Source of the DNA: Tethya wilhelma
Taxonomy: Eukaryota; Porifera; Demospongiae; Tethyida; Tethyidae
Assembly (NCBI GenBank): GCA_964030475.1
Contig: CAXIPT010000007.1
Span: 83,071-147,070, forward strand
Length of the DNA: 64,000 nt
Direction of reading: 5' to 3'
The notes below the pieces were generated by a model. The model made no database searches. It worked only from the letters and a program-made list of their open reading frames with translations, and was not told where the DNA came from. Numbering within the stretch: the stretch's first letter is position 1; the number at the start of each line of letters is the position of its first letter. A program made the translations under genes and the position numbers. Shown in pieces: positions 32,586-43,320 of the stretch.

Positions 32586-34328
32586 ATCTCAGTGTTATTC
32601 TAATTAGTGCCCACCCACCTTGAGGATACACTGTAGGATGTCTCCAATGAAGCCCACAAACTGGTCGCCAAAGGTGATGGGAAGGTACACAAACATCATG
32701 AGGTAGCCATCGCGGACGTGGGTCGGTAGCTCCACATCCTGGATGGAGGCGATGAACTGTGGCATCAGTTTGGAGAGGTGCTCCACTCCCTGAGCCAACA
32801 GCACCTCACTCAGACCTTGAGCCGCTCCGGAGCGATCCACAGAGCTAGATTCAGACTGCAGTGTCTCCAGTAACCATGGCAACAGCTCTTCCAATATCTT
32901 GTCTCCCATCCCTCGTGCCATTGCCCCCAGGGCGCGGGCACAGACAGACCTCACCTCCGGCACGGGATCAACCAGGCTCTGCTTCAGCCCGGGCAAGACA
33001 TCGTTGATGTAGGGAGCCAGGTCCTTCTTGTCTGTGAGGGAGTACATGTTGCCGATGATCTGGGCGGCCATCTTCTTGGTGTCAGTTGAACGTATCTCCA
33101 GAGCTCTCTTTAGCGTGGGCATTATCAGCGCCAGAGAGGGAGGGTCTATCACGTGGACAAACTCTGTGTCTAGCAATGCCTGAAGGCAGGTTTGTGCCTT
33201 GTTTGAGGGGTCACCGAGGGCTTCCAGGAGAACTGGAACCAGGACTTGAATCTCTGGGTTCTTGATGACAGAGCCAATCTGTTTCAGAGCCTGGGAACCG
33301 GACGCCTGCACCTTGGAGTGGGAATCGGTCAGGACGTCCATCAGCCGAGGGACAATACTGGGGAGACAGGAGGACAGCTGCTTAGGAGCGCAGTAGGCCA
33401 TCGCCCCTAGCAACTCAGCACTGCCTGCCTTGGTGCGCCAGGAGTCCTCCTCTAATGCAGTCAGCAGAGATGGTAGGATGAGCTTGACGCCATGGCTGCT
33501 GAGATGAGTCATGATGGTTCTTGCTGTCTGATCAGTGGCTTCTCTCACGTACTGATTGCCGTCTCCGAAGCACAGCAGCAGGTCAGGAAGGAGGTGGACC
33601 ACATAGGGCTCAAAGAGACGACCCAGCATGTTGCACAGAGACTCAAAGGCAAATAGAGCACTCTCTCGATGGCGGTAGTTCTTCTTGTCCTTGATGGCCT
33701 CCTGTAGTGTCTGCATCACTCCATGTTGTTTGAGGGTGGGGATACCGAGGCCCTTCACCAGTCCAGCCAGACCATAGGCAGCTCCCTTGCGCTGGCTGTA
33801 GCTGGTGGACTCCAGGAGCTTCTCCAACAGCTTCTTGATGATGTCATCAGCGTCTGGCTTGATGACAGAGGCCAGGGGAGGGAGGCAGCTGGCGATGGCC
33901 TCCTGCACCGGCTGGGAGGGCGTGTCCAGGTTGGAGAGGAGGAGGTGGACCACCGTCTTCACCTGAGGGAGGGGTGTGTGGGTGTGGGTGGGTGTTGATT
34001 AAAATTAGTGTGAAAAAGATCATCAAACAATGCCCATCTTGTACAACACACACAGTGCTACAGCACATTTTGATAGATTTGCAAAGAATGTGTATTTTCC
34101 AAAAATATCGGGAAATATTCGCGTTGAAAATATTCGGTAAGATTTTTTTCATATTAAATTTTCATAAAAAACATACGCTACATACAAAACAATTCAATGG
34201 GTCATCACATTCAAAGTTTACACAGATTTAATAAGTGCAGTGTCATACAAAAATGTTTGCAAGTGCTATGAAAATTTTCCGATCTACAGTAAAACGATCG
34301 ATGCCTCAGATGAAACATTGAAGCTGGT

Positions 34329-34360
<32 letters not shown>

Positions 34361-34939
34361 CTCACTTTCATGCTATTCTTGTCCATGTGCCTGGCGAGGT
34401 TTCCCATGAGCACCACGGCGTACTGCCTCACTGTGTCCCCCTCATGGCTCTCCTCCCCCGACTGTAGGCAGTGCTCAAAGTGGCCCATCAGCTCCCCGGC
34501 CAGCTCCTCACCATGGCAACTGATGGCCACCTTAGCAGCACTCATCACTGCATCACGGACGCTGGTATTGGAATCAGACAGGGCCTCGGGCAGGACAAAC
34601 TCCAGGAATTCCATCACCAGCGATGGATCCACAAACTTTGGAACATGCTCCATGGCTTTAGCCACACCCAGACGGGACTCCCACGGATCACGATACTCTA
34701 CGAAGATCTCTCGTCCAAAATTGTCCTTCTTAGGGGGCGGGGCAGTGCGGTGCTGGCGGTACATCTTGATGAGCTGCCGTAGGATGTCCCCCGCTGATCC
34801 CCGATGGACCTCTAGCCACACCTCCAGAGCCTGAGCCAGGGAGGAGTGGAGAGAGAGGTTGTTGCTAGGGACCAGAGAGAGGAGAATGGTGGAGAGGTCA
34901 GATGTGAGGGAGTTACCATAGCCACAGGAGACCCACAAC
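27997..34939 (-). CDS. GCN1: GCN1, central and extreme C-terminal part
   Basis: GCN1 senses stalled or collided ribosomes and activates GCN2. Exons on this side: 34366-34939, 32619-33962, 31964-32106, 31553-31732, 30480-30910, 29973-30173, then 28591-28785 and 27997-28085 (TGA). HEAT repeats correspond to the EF3-like core: [21 protein letters not shown] motif, [52 protein letters not shown] and [12 protein letters not shown] are almost identical to human. The piece ending LSSVAG (29973) should be followed by several hundred residues, including the GCN2-binding RWDBD region, before the piece [15 protein letters not shown] (28591-28785); these are absent. A foldback element and a contig join (29494) occupy that place. 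The 28.6 kb exon has a frame break in a run of seven C. Confidence 0.93.
28304..28565. repeat. Two direct copies of a SINE-like unit
   Basis: GGAGCTTGAACC...TCAAGGCCTA...ACACCTTCAAGTGGCCT occurs at 28304-28384 and again at about 28468-28564. Inverted, each has GGTTCAAGCTC, resembling a pol III B box, and TTAGCTCAGTAGTAAGAGC, an A-box-like word, lies at 28430-28449. Possibly a tRNA-derived SINE fragment. It lies in the GCN1 intron between 28085 and 28591. Confidence 0.45.
28858..29491. mobile_element. Foldback element with degenerate telomere-like arms
   Basis: GTGGCCCTGAATGTTCAAAC at the left is inverted at the right (GTTTGAACCTTCAGGGCACC), and the similarity extends about 60 bp inward. Inside are tandem variants of ATTTTNATCTAAGC, then GCTAGGGCTAGGGCTGGGG repeats near 29098-29240, mirrored by AGCCCTAGCCCTAGCCCTA near 29262-29282. 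The whole can fold into one long hairpin. No ORF. Confidence 0.75.
29908..29962. repeat. (CA)n microsatellite beside a GCN1 donor
   Basis: On the coding minus strand it is (TG)n starting 11 bp after the exon at 29973-30173. Confidence 0.95.
31188..31540. mobile_element. MITE-like inverted repeat rich in ACTAAAAC words
   Basis: ATGTTGTTGTTTCAGTTA near the left end is inverted as ACTAAAACAACAATGTGT at the right. The inside is built from repeats of AACTAAAACTAAAC in both orientations. It lies in a GCN1 intron. Confidence 0.55.
32383..32556. mobile_element. MITE, 'AGAGGAGG(C/T)TGCAA...AATTAGAGATC' family
   Basis: AAGAGGAGGCTGCATTAGGG at the left, GCTTGTAACCTCCTCTGG inverted at the right, and GCTGAGTCAGCAG inside. 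The same family is at 59612-60046, where another MITE is inserted in it. Confidence 0.6.

Positions 34940-34942
<3 letters not shown>

Positions 34943-34978
<36 letters not shown>
34943..34978. repeat. (GA)n at contig end
   Basis: Polypyrimidine tract (minus strand) of the GCN1 exon 34366-34939; the contig stops here at the N at 34979. Confidence 0.95.
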
Positions 34979-35256
34979 NTTAAAATGTGAATGGAGCTGT
35001 TTGTTCCATATTTGCTATAAATTTATCTACACTATATCACCAGACTTTTAACATCATCAGTTACTATAGTGATACTATATCTCTGAATAGTGGATTGTTA
35101 TCACATGGTGTTAATTGTGATAGCAAATACTATAGTTCTAGATAATTTACTGCTTATTTGGAGTGGGATCATGAACAGTGATCTCTTGGCGATAAATAGT
35201 GCCTTCAAAGTTTATATCTGAGCTGTTCATAAAAGTGATCACTTAGAAAAAAAATC

Positions 35257-37436
35257 ATGGCTAGACGTCCAGACAATGAGTTGGGTTTAGCTTTTGCTAA
35301 CGTTCAAATCTTTCGAGATCAAGAACTAGGACATGGTTCCTATGGAGCTGTCTACAAGGCTAAATGTGACTCACTGCCATGTGCTGCCAAGTTGATCTAC
35401 CCGGTTCTTTTTGCTTCAAACCTCCCAGCCCAACAACCTGCTTCTCCTCCAGACAAGGAACACCACCAACCGATACGACGCTTTGAAGCTGAGTGTCGTT
35501 TCCTTAGTCACATCAAACACCCAAACATCGTACAATATTTGGGAGTGTATCGAGATCCACAAACAAATGTACCTGTGCTTCTAATGGAACTCATGGACGA
35601 GAGCCTCACCCACTTCCTAGAGACACCACAAAACACTGTCTTGTATCATTTACAAGTCAACATTTTACACGAGACAGCATTGGCCCTAGCATTTCTTCAC
35701 TCCAATGGAATCACCCATCGAGACATGTCAAGCAACAACGTCCTTCTAATTGCTGGGAGTTGAGCTAAAGTCACAGACTTTGGGATGTCAACGCTCACTG
35801 ATGCTGCAGCTTCTCAACTTGCATCGCTGACTCAGTGTCCAGGCACACCAGCCTACATGTCTCCTGAAGCTCTGGATGAGCCACCAGTTTACTCTGAGAA
35901 GCTGGACTGCTTCAGTTTTGGAGTTCTAACAATACAAGCTATCACACGACAATTTCCAAAGCCTACAGATCGATTTCAAACCATGAATTTTCCTCATCCT
36001 ACACAGCCATCTCTAAGAGTTGAAGCATTAGTTCGCATCCCTGAAGAGGAACGTCGCCAATCTCACATCAGCCTCATCCCTGCAACCCACCCTCTCCGAC
36101 CAATTGCTCTCAGCTGTATAAAGGACAAAGATACTGAGAGACCAACAGCTGAACAACTTTGCCAAACTCTTGAACAGTTGAAATCAACTCAACTGTATGC
36201 TTCTAGTGTGCAACAAGTTCGTGACAGAGAGCGTCAAATCAGGACACAAAGACAAACCATTGAAGAGAAGGATGAACAGATTCAGGACAAAGATAGGCAG
36301 ATACAGGACAGAGATAGACAGATTCAGGACAATCTTCAACAATTTCAGGACAAGGAAAGACAGATTCAGGACAAAGATAGGCAAATTCAACAGCTTCAAA
36401 GTACACAACAAGAAAACCAGCAACTTCGAAAGATGTTAGAATCAAAGAACCGCCAGATTACTGAACTTCAACAAGGAACAGCACAACATGGAGAGACACC
36501 ACCTAGAACTCAGAACAGACAGAAGCCAAGAAGAAACCAGCTTTGAAAGAATTAACATTGAAATGGAGGAAGAGACCAAAAGCACCTTGTAAACTATTCA
36601 GAGGATCTTCTACTATCATAGAAGATCTAGACACTGTCTATGTCTGTTCTGCTGCAGGAGATGCAAATGTTTATTCTTTCAACTACAGCACCTCCACATG
36701 GTCAACTCTACCATCAGAGTGTCCTTACCTTAGTTCTACACTTACAACCATCAACAACACACTCACAACAGTTGGAGGTTGGACCAAAACAAACAAGCTA
36801 TTCACCTACAGTGACCACAAGTGGGTGGAGCTATATCCTCCAATGCCTACAGCAAAGTGGTGTGCTACAGTTGTCTCCACCACCACCCATGTGGCTGTCA
36901 TGGGAGGTTATGATGGTGGTTACCTGGATTGTGTAGAAGTCATGGATATAGCAGCCAGACAATGGAGTACAGCAGCTCAACTTCCTTTTAGGACTTGTAG
37001 GGCTTCAGCAACACTCAGTGGAGATACACTCTACCTAATGGGAGGTGACACAATCTCTACTAATGCCTACTCAGTGCTGTCTTGTCAGTTTAGTGAACTA
37101 ATTCAATCATCAAGACGTAGCAAGCTATCATCCATATTTGGAGGACAGTCTAAAGTATGGCACCACCTTCCTGACATACCAGTGAGGTTCTCTAACTGTG
37201 TAACTGTTCATGACAAAGTACTGGCTATTGGAGGAAGAGACAAACAAGGCAAGGAAACAACTGCCATATATGAACTCAATACAGACACTAATGAATGGTG
37301 TCACAAAGGTGACATGAACACTGGAAGATATTTGTGCCTGGCTACAACTTTCCCTGACAACACCATCCTTGTTGTAGGAGGAGACACTGGTGGTGGTCTG
37401 GCAACAGATGAAACTGAAATTGCCACATTTTCCTAA
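35257..37436 (+). pseudogene. Intronless kinase / coiled-coil / Kelch fusion gene, interrupted by one stop and one frameshift
   Basis: The first part (35257-36546) is a TKL-like kinase: loop LGHGSYGAVYKA, CAAKLIYP (Lys), a catalytic loop HRDMSSNNVLL, DFGMS and a GTPAYMSPEAL segment. A single TGA at 35761-35763 falls between the catalytic loop and DFG; one base change would restore reading. Residues after about 330 form a coiled coil built of seven-residue repeats (QIQDKDR). After a frame shift near 36510-36546 follows a Kelch propeller of about 295 residues to 37436, with several GG-containing blades such as VAVMGGYDGGYLDCVEVMD and TILVVGG. No introns, unlike all neighbours. Partial relatives lie at 48979, 51261, 51786 and 53294. 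It could be functional with sequencing errors, or a decaying copy. The partner and role are unknown. Confidence 0.75.
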
Positions 37437-37651
37437 CTATATGAATTGATAGTATCACTGCAACAGTGTACATGAATGTATGCTTTTTGTTGTTGTAGTT
37501 TTTTTGCAATTCATTAAATTAAATGTTGACAAGAGCTATTCTGCAGTTGCGAAATCCATGCATGAAAGGTTTATTGCCAGGTACATGATTGGCTTTGGAA
37601 CAAAACCACATGTCCACGTAACATGCACACAATGAGTTCACACTTCCTCAC

Positions 37652-37813
37652 CTCAAGTATTTCATTCTGTTCCTTGAGTCTGATGAAGTTGGCTCCAATT
37701 GGACCACACCCCTCTAGGAGGGCCTCCTGCTCCGACAGCCAGCTGCTGAAATCATTGAACCGTGACCACAGTACCTCGGTACGAGAGATCAGAGGACCCA
37801 ACACTGAGGGAGG

Positions 37814-37862
<49 letters not shown>

Positions 37863-40800
37863 AGACCCTTAACAATAGCTGTCCTCTCATAATAGCACAT
37901 TGTCAAAACTTTGTCAGATTTTAATATTGGCAGATTGGTAGTTTTAAAATCCACCAATCACGAAACTTTTGGCAACCTACCAAATTTATTTACACCAATA
38001 TTTTGTGCTATACGGCCACGGTAGCTACATGTACATACGTAGCTGAAGTCTATTCATGTTCATTTGAGCCTTTGATTTCTCGCTTCAACTTGACAGCATA
38101 TCAACAGACATGATAGTGCCCTTACCTTCCCTCCTCCCCTCCATCTCTGAGGTGAGTCTCTGCCAGAGGTGAGTCATCATGGAGAGCCTCTCCTCCAGTC
38201 TAGAGGCGTTGGGAGCAGCTACCTGTGTCTTGAGGGAGGAGGCCGAGGAGACCAGGGACTGCCTCACTCTCTCTCGCTCCAACAACTCCTCTGACGTCAC
38301 CTGCATGGGAAACAACAACACATAAATGGATATGTAATATTACTGTATATGTGGAAAAATTGTATTTTCGTTGTTCAAGGTTACCGCAAAAAAAAATGAA
38401 CGTCATCTATTTTTCGCGGTGTAGTGAAAGAAATATATGTAGGAACGGGTCGTTAATATTGTTTACTTAATTTTCATGTTTTCGTGGAAAAATAAAACTT
38501 GAATATATAAACACGCACAAATATCCGGATTTACAGTAAGCAAAAGATAAAATCACAGACTGCAAATACATGTTTCAAACCAGTCCAACCTGTATTTCTT
38601 GTTGGTATTTTTTAAGTTGTTCCAAATTCGCTGGAGGAAGTCCTACAAGTGATTCGTGCCGTAATTTCTCGTTCAACCAGTTGAGCAGGTTTTGCAGAGT
38701 GTCCGAGAACTCCTGTAAACTTCCGCTACACATTTCCAGCTGGTTGTCCCTCTCCTGAAGGAGGTGTTGGAGGCGGGACCACTTCTCCGTGGCCCAGTTC
38801 ATCCTCCGATAGACGTAGGAGAGTTGGGAGGCCGGGGGGAAGTCACTGTCCTCATCTGGAGGGAGGGGGTGGGGTTAGTGGGGGTTTGTGATTCGAGAAT
38901 TCATGCGTGTATCAAGTTTACATGACATTACTTTTCCTGCTCTAAAACAGCAACGGTTGGTCATTAGAAGCTGGTACTAACACCATTGTGATCAGCTCAA
39001 AGAGATCTTTCAAATGGTGTGGTTTAATTAGAAAATTGAAAATGACCTTTTCGTGTCTCACCTGAGAAAGGGGGAGGGGAGGGCTCCGAGGGGGAGGGGA
39101 GGTCGGCCAGGGAGTCCTCCGGGATCACATGATTGGCCCACGTTGAGGATTCCTCCAATAGGGACTCATACTGAGGGACGTGGGACATGGTCTCCTTGTG
39201 GAACTCCTACATGTACATGTAACATGTGTCACATGCATGTACATGTATGTACAGTACATGTGTGTCAATATACATGTATACTTAATTATATCTTCATACA
39301 TAAATGATAAACAGAAGTAGTTATGAGAGAAAAAAACCTTGCAGATATAGTTGGAATTGAACTCAGGCCTGTTGAACTCTAGTCGAACGCTCTTACCACT
39401 GAGCTACCACAACTCATGGGCATTGAAGCAGAGAATAGTAGTATATCTATTACAGAAGCCTAATTGATTTTGACAAGCTACATAGTAACTATGTTGTCTG
39501 TGTAATTGGGTTTAATTGAAATAATTAGCAGGCAGTAATTGTAATTGATTTTAATCATTAACAGACATCGATTGATCAATTAACATTATTAGTTTGCTAA
39601 TTGAACTATACATTTGTATGACATTGCACGTGTTTACAAATCGACACTAATTGCTCTAATTGACACACTATCAATTACCTCCAGTTTGGCCCTGTGGTGT
39701 GCTATGGTCTCATCAGAGGCTCTGGTGGGGATCTGGACACACACCTCATCGTACAACATCCCGTAAAACTCGCTCAACCAGTTCACAAACGACCCAAAAG
39801 ACTCCAAAAACGAGTTAAACCTGTCGGCTTTGACGCTAAACTCCTCCTTTTTGGCTTCTAGTTTCATTTTCAATGACTCCCACTTTAGCTGAATGTCTGC
39901 CATTCGATCGGCAATGTCCCCAGGGGGCACCCCCTTGGTCTCCATCTCCTCCAGGATGTTCTTGGCCGTGGAGGACATAGCGTTCAAGACACGAGACTTG
40001 TCATCGACCTCTGTCTGAAGCTCCTGTGGGTGATTGTGGGGGTTAATAAGGTTGCCATGTGACTGACATGTGACTATCATGTGACACTTGGATGTTAATA
40101 AGGTTATCATGTGACTACCATGTGATGCTTGTATAGTCATAGTATAGCAAAAAAGTGCATCCAGTTAACAGGCTTGTAATAATTGTTATCTGCTGAGTTA
40201 GCAAAACTGGTGCATTCTATAGTACTTCTTGTCATGTGACTACAGTACCAGTGTCATGTGACACTCACCTGAGCTTCCGCTAAGAGATCTGTGGGTGCTA
40301 CTAGAGGGGGCGTGGTCCCCTCACAACGGACGATGATGTTGTTCAACCGTGACTCCGCCTCTTCTAGCCACGGAGTGATGTCGCCATAGTTACTGTGATA
40401 CTCTGCCCACCATTCTATAAATAGCTGAAGCCTCACAAATGCTGCATTGGCCGAATCGCTGAGCATCTCAACTTTTGCAGTCAAACTGCGATTTAAGTTT
40501 TGCAGCTGTACAAATAGAAAAAGGAATATAATGCTGTAAACATTTTCTTTTATGCTGTGTAGGAAGAATGTTTCAAGGGGTTTAACCATCGTAGTTTTTG
40601 TGCAATCATGATTTATCCCCGAAAGTTTTTATCCGCTCCATAACATACACCTACAGTATACACATGAGCTCGCACAGATCATATGCGAAAGTTGAAATAC
40701 AAAAGTGTTTGACTAGAGACATCCCTGAAAGTTTGACACCATGAAACTTTTCTACTATACGCCATCTTTTAAACATCACACTTATTATCTTTCTGCTAAC

Positions 40801-40931
40801 ATTACCTTCTCATATGAGGGTATCTGGAATGTGTCGATATTCTCCAAGACCTCTTGTGACTCCTCCAGCACTGTCCCTAGGTCGTAGGCCTCTGACCTCA
40901 GCCGCTCAAAGTGATCGTCAGAGAGCTTGAT
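37652..40931 (-). CDS. Spectrin-repeat protein fragment (plakin / nesprin / dystrophin type)
   Basis: Seven exons: 40806-40931, 40269-40505, 39679-40023, 39062-39206, 38590-38855, 38126-38300 and 37652-37803. Each encodes helices with spectrin-repeat hallmarks, an invariant Trp in the first helix and Leu-rich heptads: FIEWWAEYHSNYGDITPWLEEAESRL, IQLKWESLKMKLEAKKEEF, NLLNWLNEKL, MTHLWQRLTSEM and LWSRFNDFSSWLSEQEALL. No actin-binding domain, EF-hand, GAS2 or KASH segment is in the window, so the protein cannot be assigned to a specific family (MACF1/dystonin, nesprin or utrophin). Both ends are missing: nothing matching follows upstream of 40931 or downstream of 37652. It sits tail to tail with the kinase/Kelch gene on the same contig. 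Confidence 0.75.
37811..37858. repeat. (GA)n before a spectrin-repeat exon
   Basis: Reads CT on the coding minus strand and ends in the acceptor of exon 37652-37803. Confidence 0.95.
37900..38016. mobile_element. Partial MITE, 'GCACAAAATATTGG' family
   Basis: Right end CACCAATATTTTGTGCTATAC inverse to the 437-655 element's left end, with related internal words (GGCAGATTGG, CCACCAATC). It is intronic. Confidence 0.55.
39209..39284. repeat. Palindromic TACATGTA-rich stretch
   Basis: Many overlapping ACATGTA/TACATGT words in 75 bp, in a spectrin-gene intron. It resembles a small satellite-like patch. Confidence 0.6.
39342..39417 (-). ncRNA. tRNA-like sequence, probable SINE head or tRNA pseudogene
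   Basis: The minus strand reads GTAGCTCAGTGGTAAGAGC (A box), an anticodon-arm-like stretch TTCGACTAGAGTTC, then GAGTTCAATTCC (B box close to GGTTCRANYCC). The expected acceptor stem pairs poorly, so a functional tRNA is unlikely. Both pol III promoter boxes are present at normal spacing. Confidence 0.55.
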
Positions 40932-41274
40932 CTATGTAATGTGCAAATCTTCTCTGAAAACTGTAAAAATCCATAGGCAGCTGGAGCGCTGAAAAAGTAC
41001 CCCTCAGCGTGGTGCGCGTTAGTTGGAAAAATAATTATGAATAAGGTCCATTGCGCAATCTACCTCAATACGTGACGTCACGGACGACCCTTTTCCGACT
41101 TCCGCCATTTTTGCAATCAGCTGGCAAAGAAACTCGTTATCTGGCTAGCTGTGTTTCGTGTACAGCGACAGAGAAGCAGACTTCTAGAAGCGAAAGCGCT
41201 CCCCTCGCTACGCTTCTCTTGTGAAAGATTGGCTTCTATATCACGCTTCTTTGTCGGATATGGATGCCACTGGT

Positions 41275-41559
41275 CAGGGGGTGGCGACTCCCATATGTAC
41301 TGTACTTGGAGCCGCGACCGCGGTCAAGATGACGGTCAACGGTCAAAATGAGATTTTAGTGCTGGTCAACGGTCAAAATGAAATTTAGACGATTGAATTT
41401 GGTAAAGGTCGTCAGTCAAGCGCGAATTTCACCGCTCAGTCAACGGTCAAAATCAAATTTTAGCCAAGGTCAACGGTCAAAATGGAAATTTTGGAGGGTC
41501 AAGATCTTGACCGCGGTCGCGGCTCCAAGTACAGAACATATGGGAGTCGCCACCCCCTG
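41275..41559. mobile_element. 285-bp non-autonomous DNA transposon with long inverted ends
   Basis: Left CAGGGGGTGGCGACTCCCAT and right ATGGGAGTCGCCACCCCCTG are perfect inverses; matching continues through the CGCGACCGCGGTCAAGA block. The inside holds tandem GGTCAACGGTCAAAATG words. It is flanked by ACTGGT on both sides (41269-41274 and 41560-41565). The region at 49817 shows the empty site with a single ACTGGT. Confidence 0.85.
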
Positions 41560-41562
41560 ACT

Positions 41563-41757
41563 GGTAAGCCTTGTCAGGGATCTGAAAAAAGTTAGCCATA
41601 CTTGTAGCGCCTGCCATTCTACATTAGGCTTGGACTATCTAAGCTAGCTCTCTAGGCACACTTTTCATAGTTTGAAATTTTCACAGTCCAGAGAAAAAGT
41701 AGCATTTTAGCTCGAGGTCGCATCACTTCCGGTGACCTTCCGTTACACACACACACA
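41563..41757. repeat. Segment duplicated at 49823-50017
   Basis: GGTAAGCCTTGTCAGGGATCT onward through the CA repeat is nearly identical in both places, same orientation. The copies differ by the element at 41275-41559 and the hairpin at 41791-41829, both present only here. Confidence 0.85.
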
Positions 41758-41790
41758 CACACGGACACACACAACTTTGCTTATAATATG

Positions 41791-41829
41791 CAGGAGCTCA
41801 TGAGGGCCTACGGCCCTCATGAGCTCCTG
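41791..41829. mobile_element. 39-bp perfect hairpin flanked by a 7-bp direct repeat
   Basis: Eighteen-base arms (CAGGAGCTCATGAGGGCC and its exact inverse) surround a TAC loop. TAATATG precedes and follows. The duplicate at about 50027-50045 lacks the hairpin. Confidence 0.7.
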
Positions 41830-41833
41830 TAAT

Positions 41834-42040
41834 ATGATAGCACAATAATTTGGGGATTGGTAATTTTGATAAGGACCGCTAAATCTGCAAAACTCCACAA
41901 AACAGTCAGTTTTGCGCATGCACATACGGAATACGTGCATGTATTGCTGCATGCACTACAACCAAAATAAAATCCACCAAACATTAAATTTTTGACAGTC
42001 AGCCAAATTTTATTCCTGTCAGTATTTGTGCTATACAGTA
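41834..42040. mobile_element. MITE, 'GCACAAAATATTGG' family, inverted relative to 437-655
   Basis: TAGCACAATAATTTGGGG at the left and TATTTGTGCTATACAG at the right, with CATACGGAATACGTGCATGT inside, matching the 437-655 element on the other strand. Confidence 0.65.
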
Positions 42041-42138
42041 TATAGCGACACAGTTGCTTTAATTGTGGCAATTCATAGTTTTTACTTTTGAGAGTATAAT
42101 CCCCCACCTCAAAAAAACTTAATTTACACTAAACTCAC

Positions 42139-43208
42139 AGCGTCCCCCGACTGTGTCCCCACTGATCCCCCTAGCCCCACGTTGAACCACCCCTTCTCAC
42201 AGACAATGAACGTCACTTCAACACTCTTCTTCTTTACGACCTCCTCTCCACCTTTGCCATCACTTCTATGACTTCTCTTGTCTGCGTCCAATCGGATTGC
42301 GACGTGTTTGAAGACGTCTAGTTCTTGTTGTCTGCCCACAGCGGCCACTGACTGGAGCAAGAGGTCCTTGAGGGAGTCCACCTTTAGGACGTCCTTTATC
42401 TGTTCAACGACAACGTCAGTCTTGGTCCTGTTTAGACCTGCCACTTGGACACGACTCACTGTCAGCTGAGAAGGAGAGAGGGAGGGAGGGAGGGAGGGAG
42501 GGAATGGGAAATAGAATGGTCAATGGTAGTGCTTATGTAGGATATTTTATAAATAACAATGTATAGTATACACAGTTCTATTTGGTTTTATGCTACTGTT
42601 TGTAGAGGCTTGTGACAAAAAGAAACACCAAAGAGTAAAATTTGATATTTATGGACCACTTTAGAGAAAGGTTTATATGATGTGCAGTTTAGAATCCCTG
42701 GTAGCTAGTAGCTGAGTTGGTAAGCAGTTTATACAGCCTGGATAAACAATTAACATGAACATTGAAGGATGCAGTTTGCATGCACAGGTTGACATAACTG
42801 AGACATGGAATAAACATGGCTGAATCAATGTTTGTATGCATGATTTAGTACACCCAGACAGCTATAGAAGAATAGATATGAGTGGGCAGGAATTGGAAAA
42901 TTATCATACCGGATAGAAAATAGAAGTCAGTTTTAGTACATCATATTCAGGCTCTGCATGTGCCGTGACTTGCGCAAATTTTTACATATATTTTAATATA
43001 ATATACAATTTAGAGCAACTAGGAGCTAGGTTGGAAGGGTCTCTAAACAGCAAAAACACGGCAGAATCAAGTTTTGCACTGAATTCTAAATTTAATTAGA
43101 ATACCTATGCAACAGCTAGTACGAGTATTTATACACAAGGAACACATATAGTTATAAAGCACACTGTTTGCTCACCTTGATATCGCTAACAGTTAGCTGT
43201 TGCTCCAT
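42139..43208 (-). CDS. SAMM50: SAMM50, first two exons only (left arm of inverted pair)
   Basis: SAMM50 is the beta-barrel assembly core of the mitochondrial outer membrane SAM complex. Exon 1 43176-43208 (MEQQLTVSDIK) and exon 2 42139-42465 join in phase. Exon 2 encodes a POTRA domain: VAGLNRTKTDVVVEQIKDVL, ELDVFKHVAIRLDADK, VTFIVCEKGWFNVGLG, aligning with the human region [20 protein letters not shown]. The beta-barrel exons are absent. The sequence similarity to the second copy (46773-47823) ends right after the exon 2 donor. The gene is divergent from the ORF at 43321 by 112 bp, with NRF1-like GGCATGCGCA in between. Confidence 0.82.
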
Positions 43209-43320
43209 ATTTCTCTAGTAAAAGTCAACTCTCAACTTTCAGTAATGGTGGTGCGCGCCATTTAGAATACGTTTGGTAATGGTCGTTGTAGGCATGCGCA
43301 AAGAGGGGCGGGGCTGGACA

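Noticed and set aside
32604..33962. The 452-codon frame considered as a separate single-exon gene
   Set aside because: It is one large GCN1 exon: both ends have splice signals and its content continues into the neighbouring exons as in human GCN1.
35257..35763. TGA at 35761 read as selenocysteine
   Set aside because: The position (before the KVTDFG strand) normally holds a basic or polar residue, and no nearby SECIS-like stem was seen; a CGA to TGA change is simpler.
36184..36445. Minus-strand and other-frame ORFs with repeated hydrophobic motifs
   Set aside because: Shadows of the 21-nt coiled-coil repeat in the kinase/Kelch gene.
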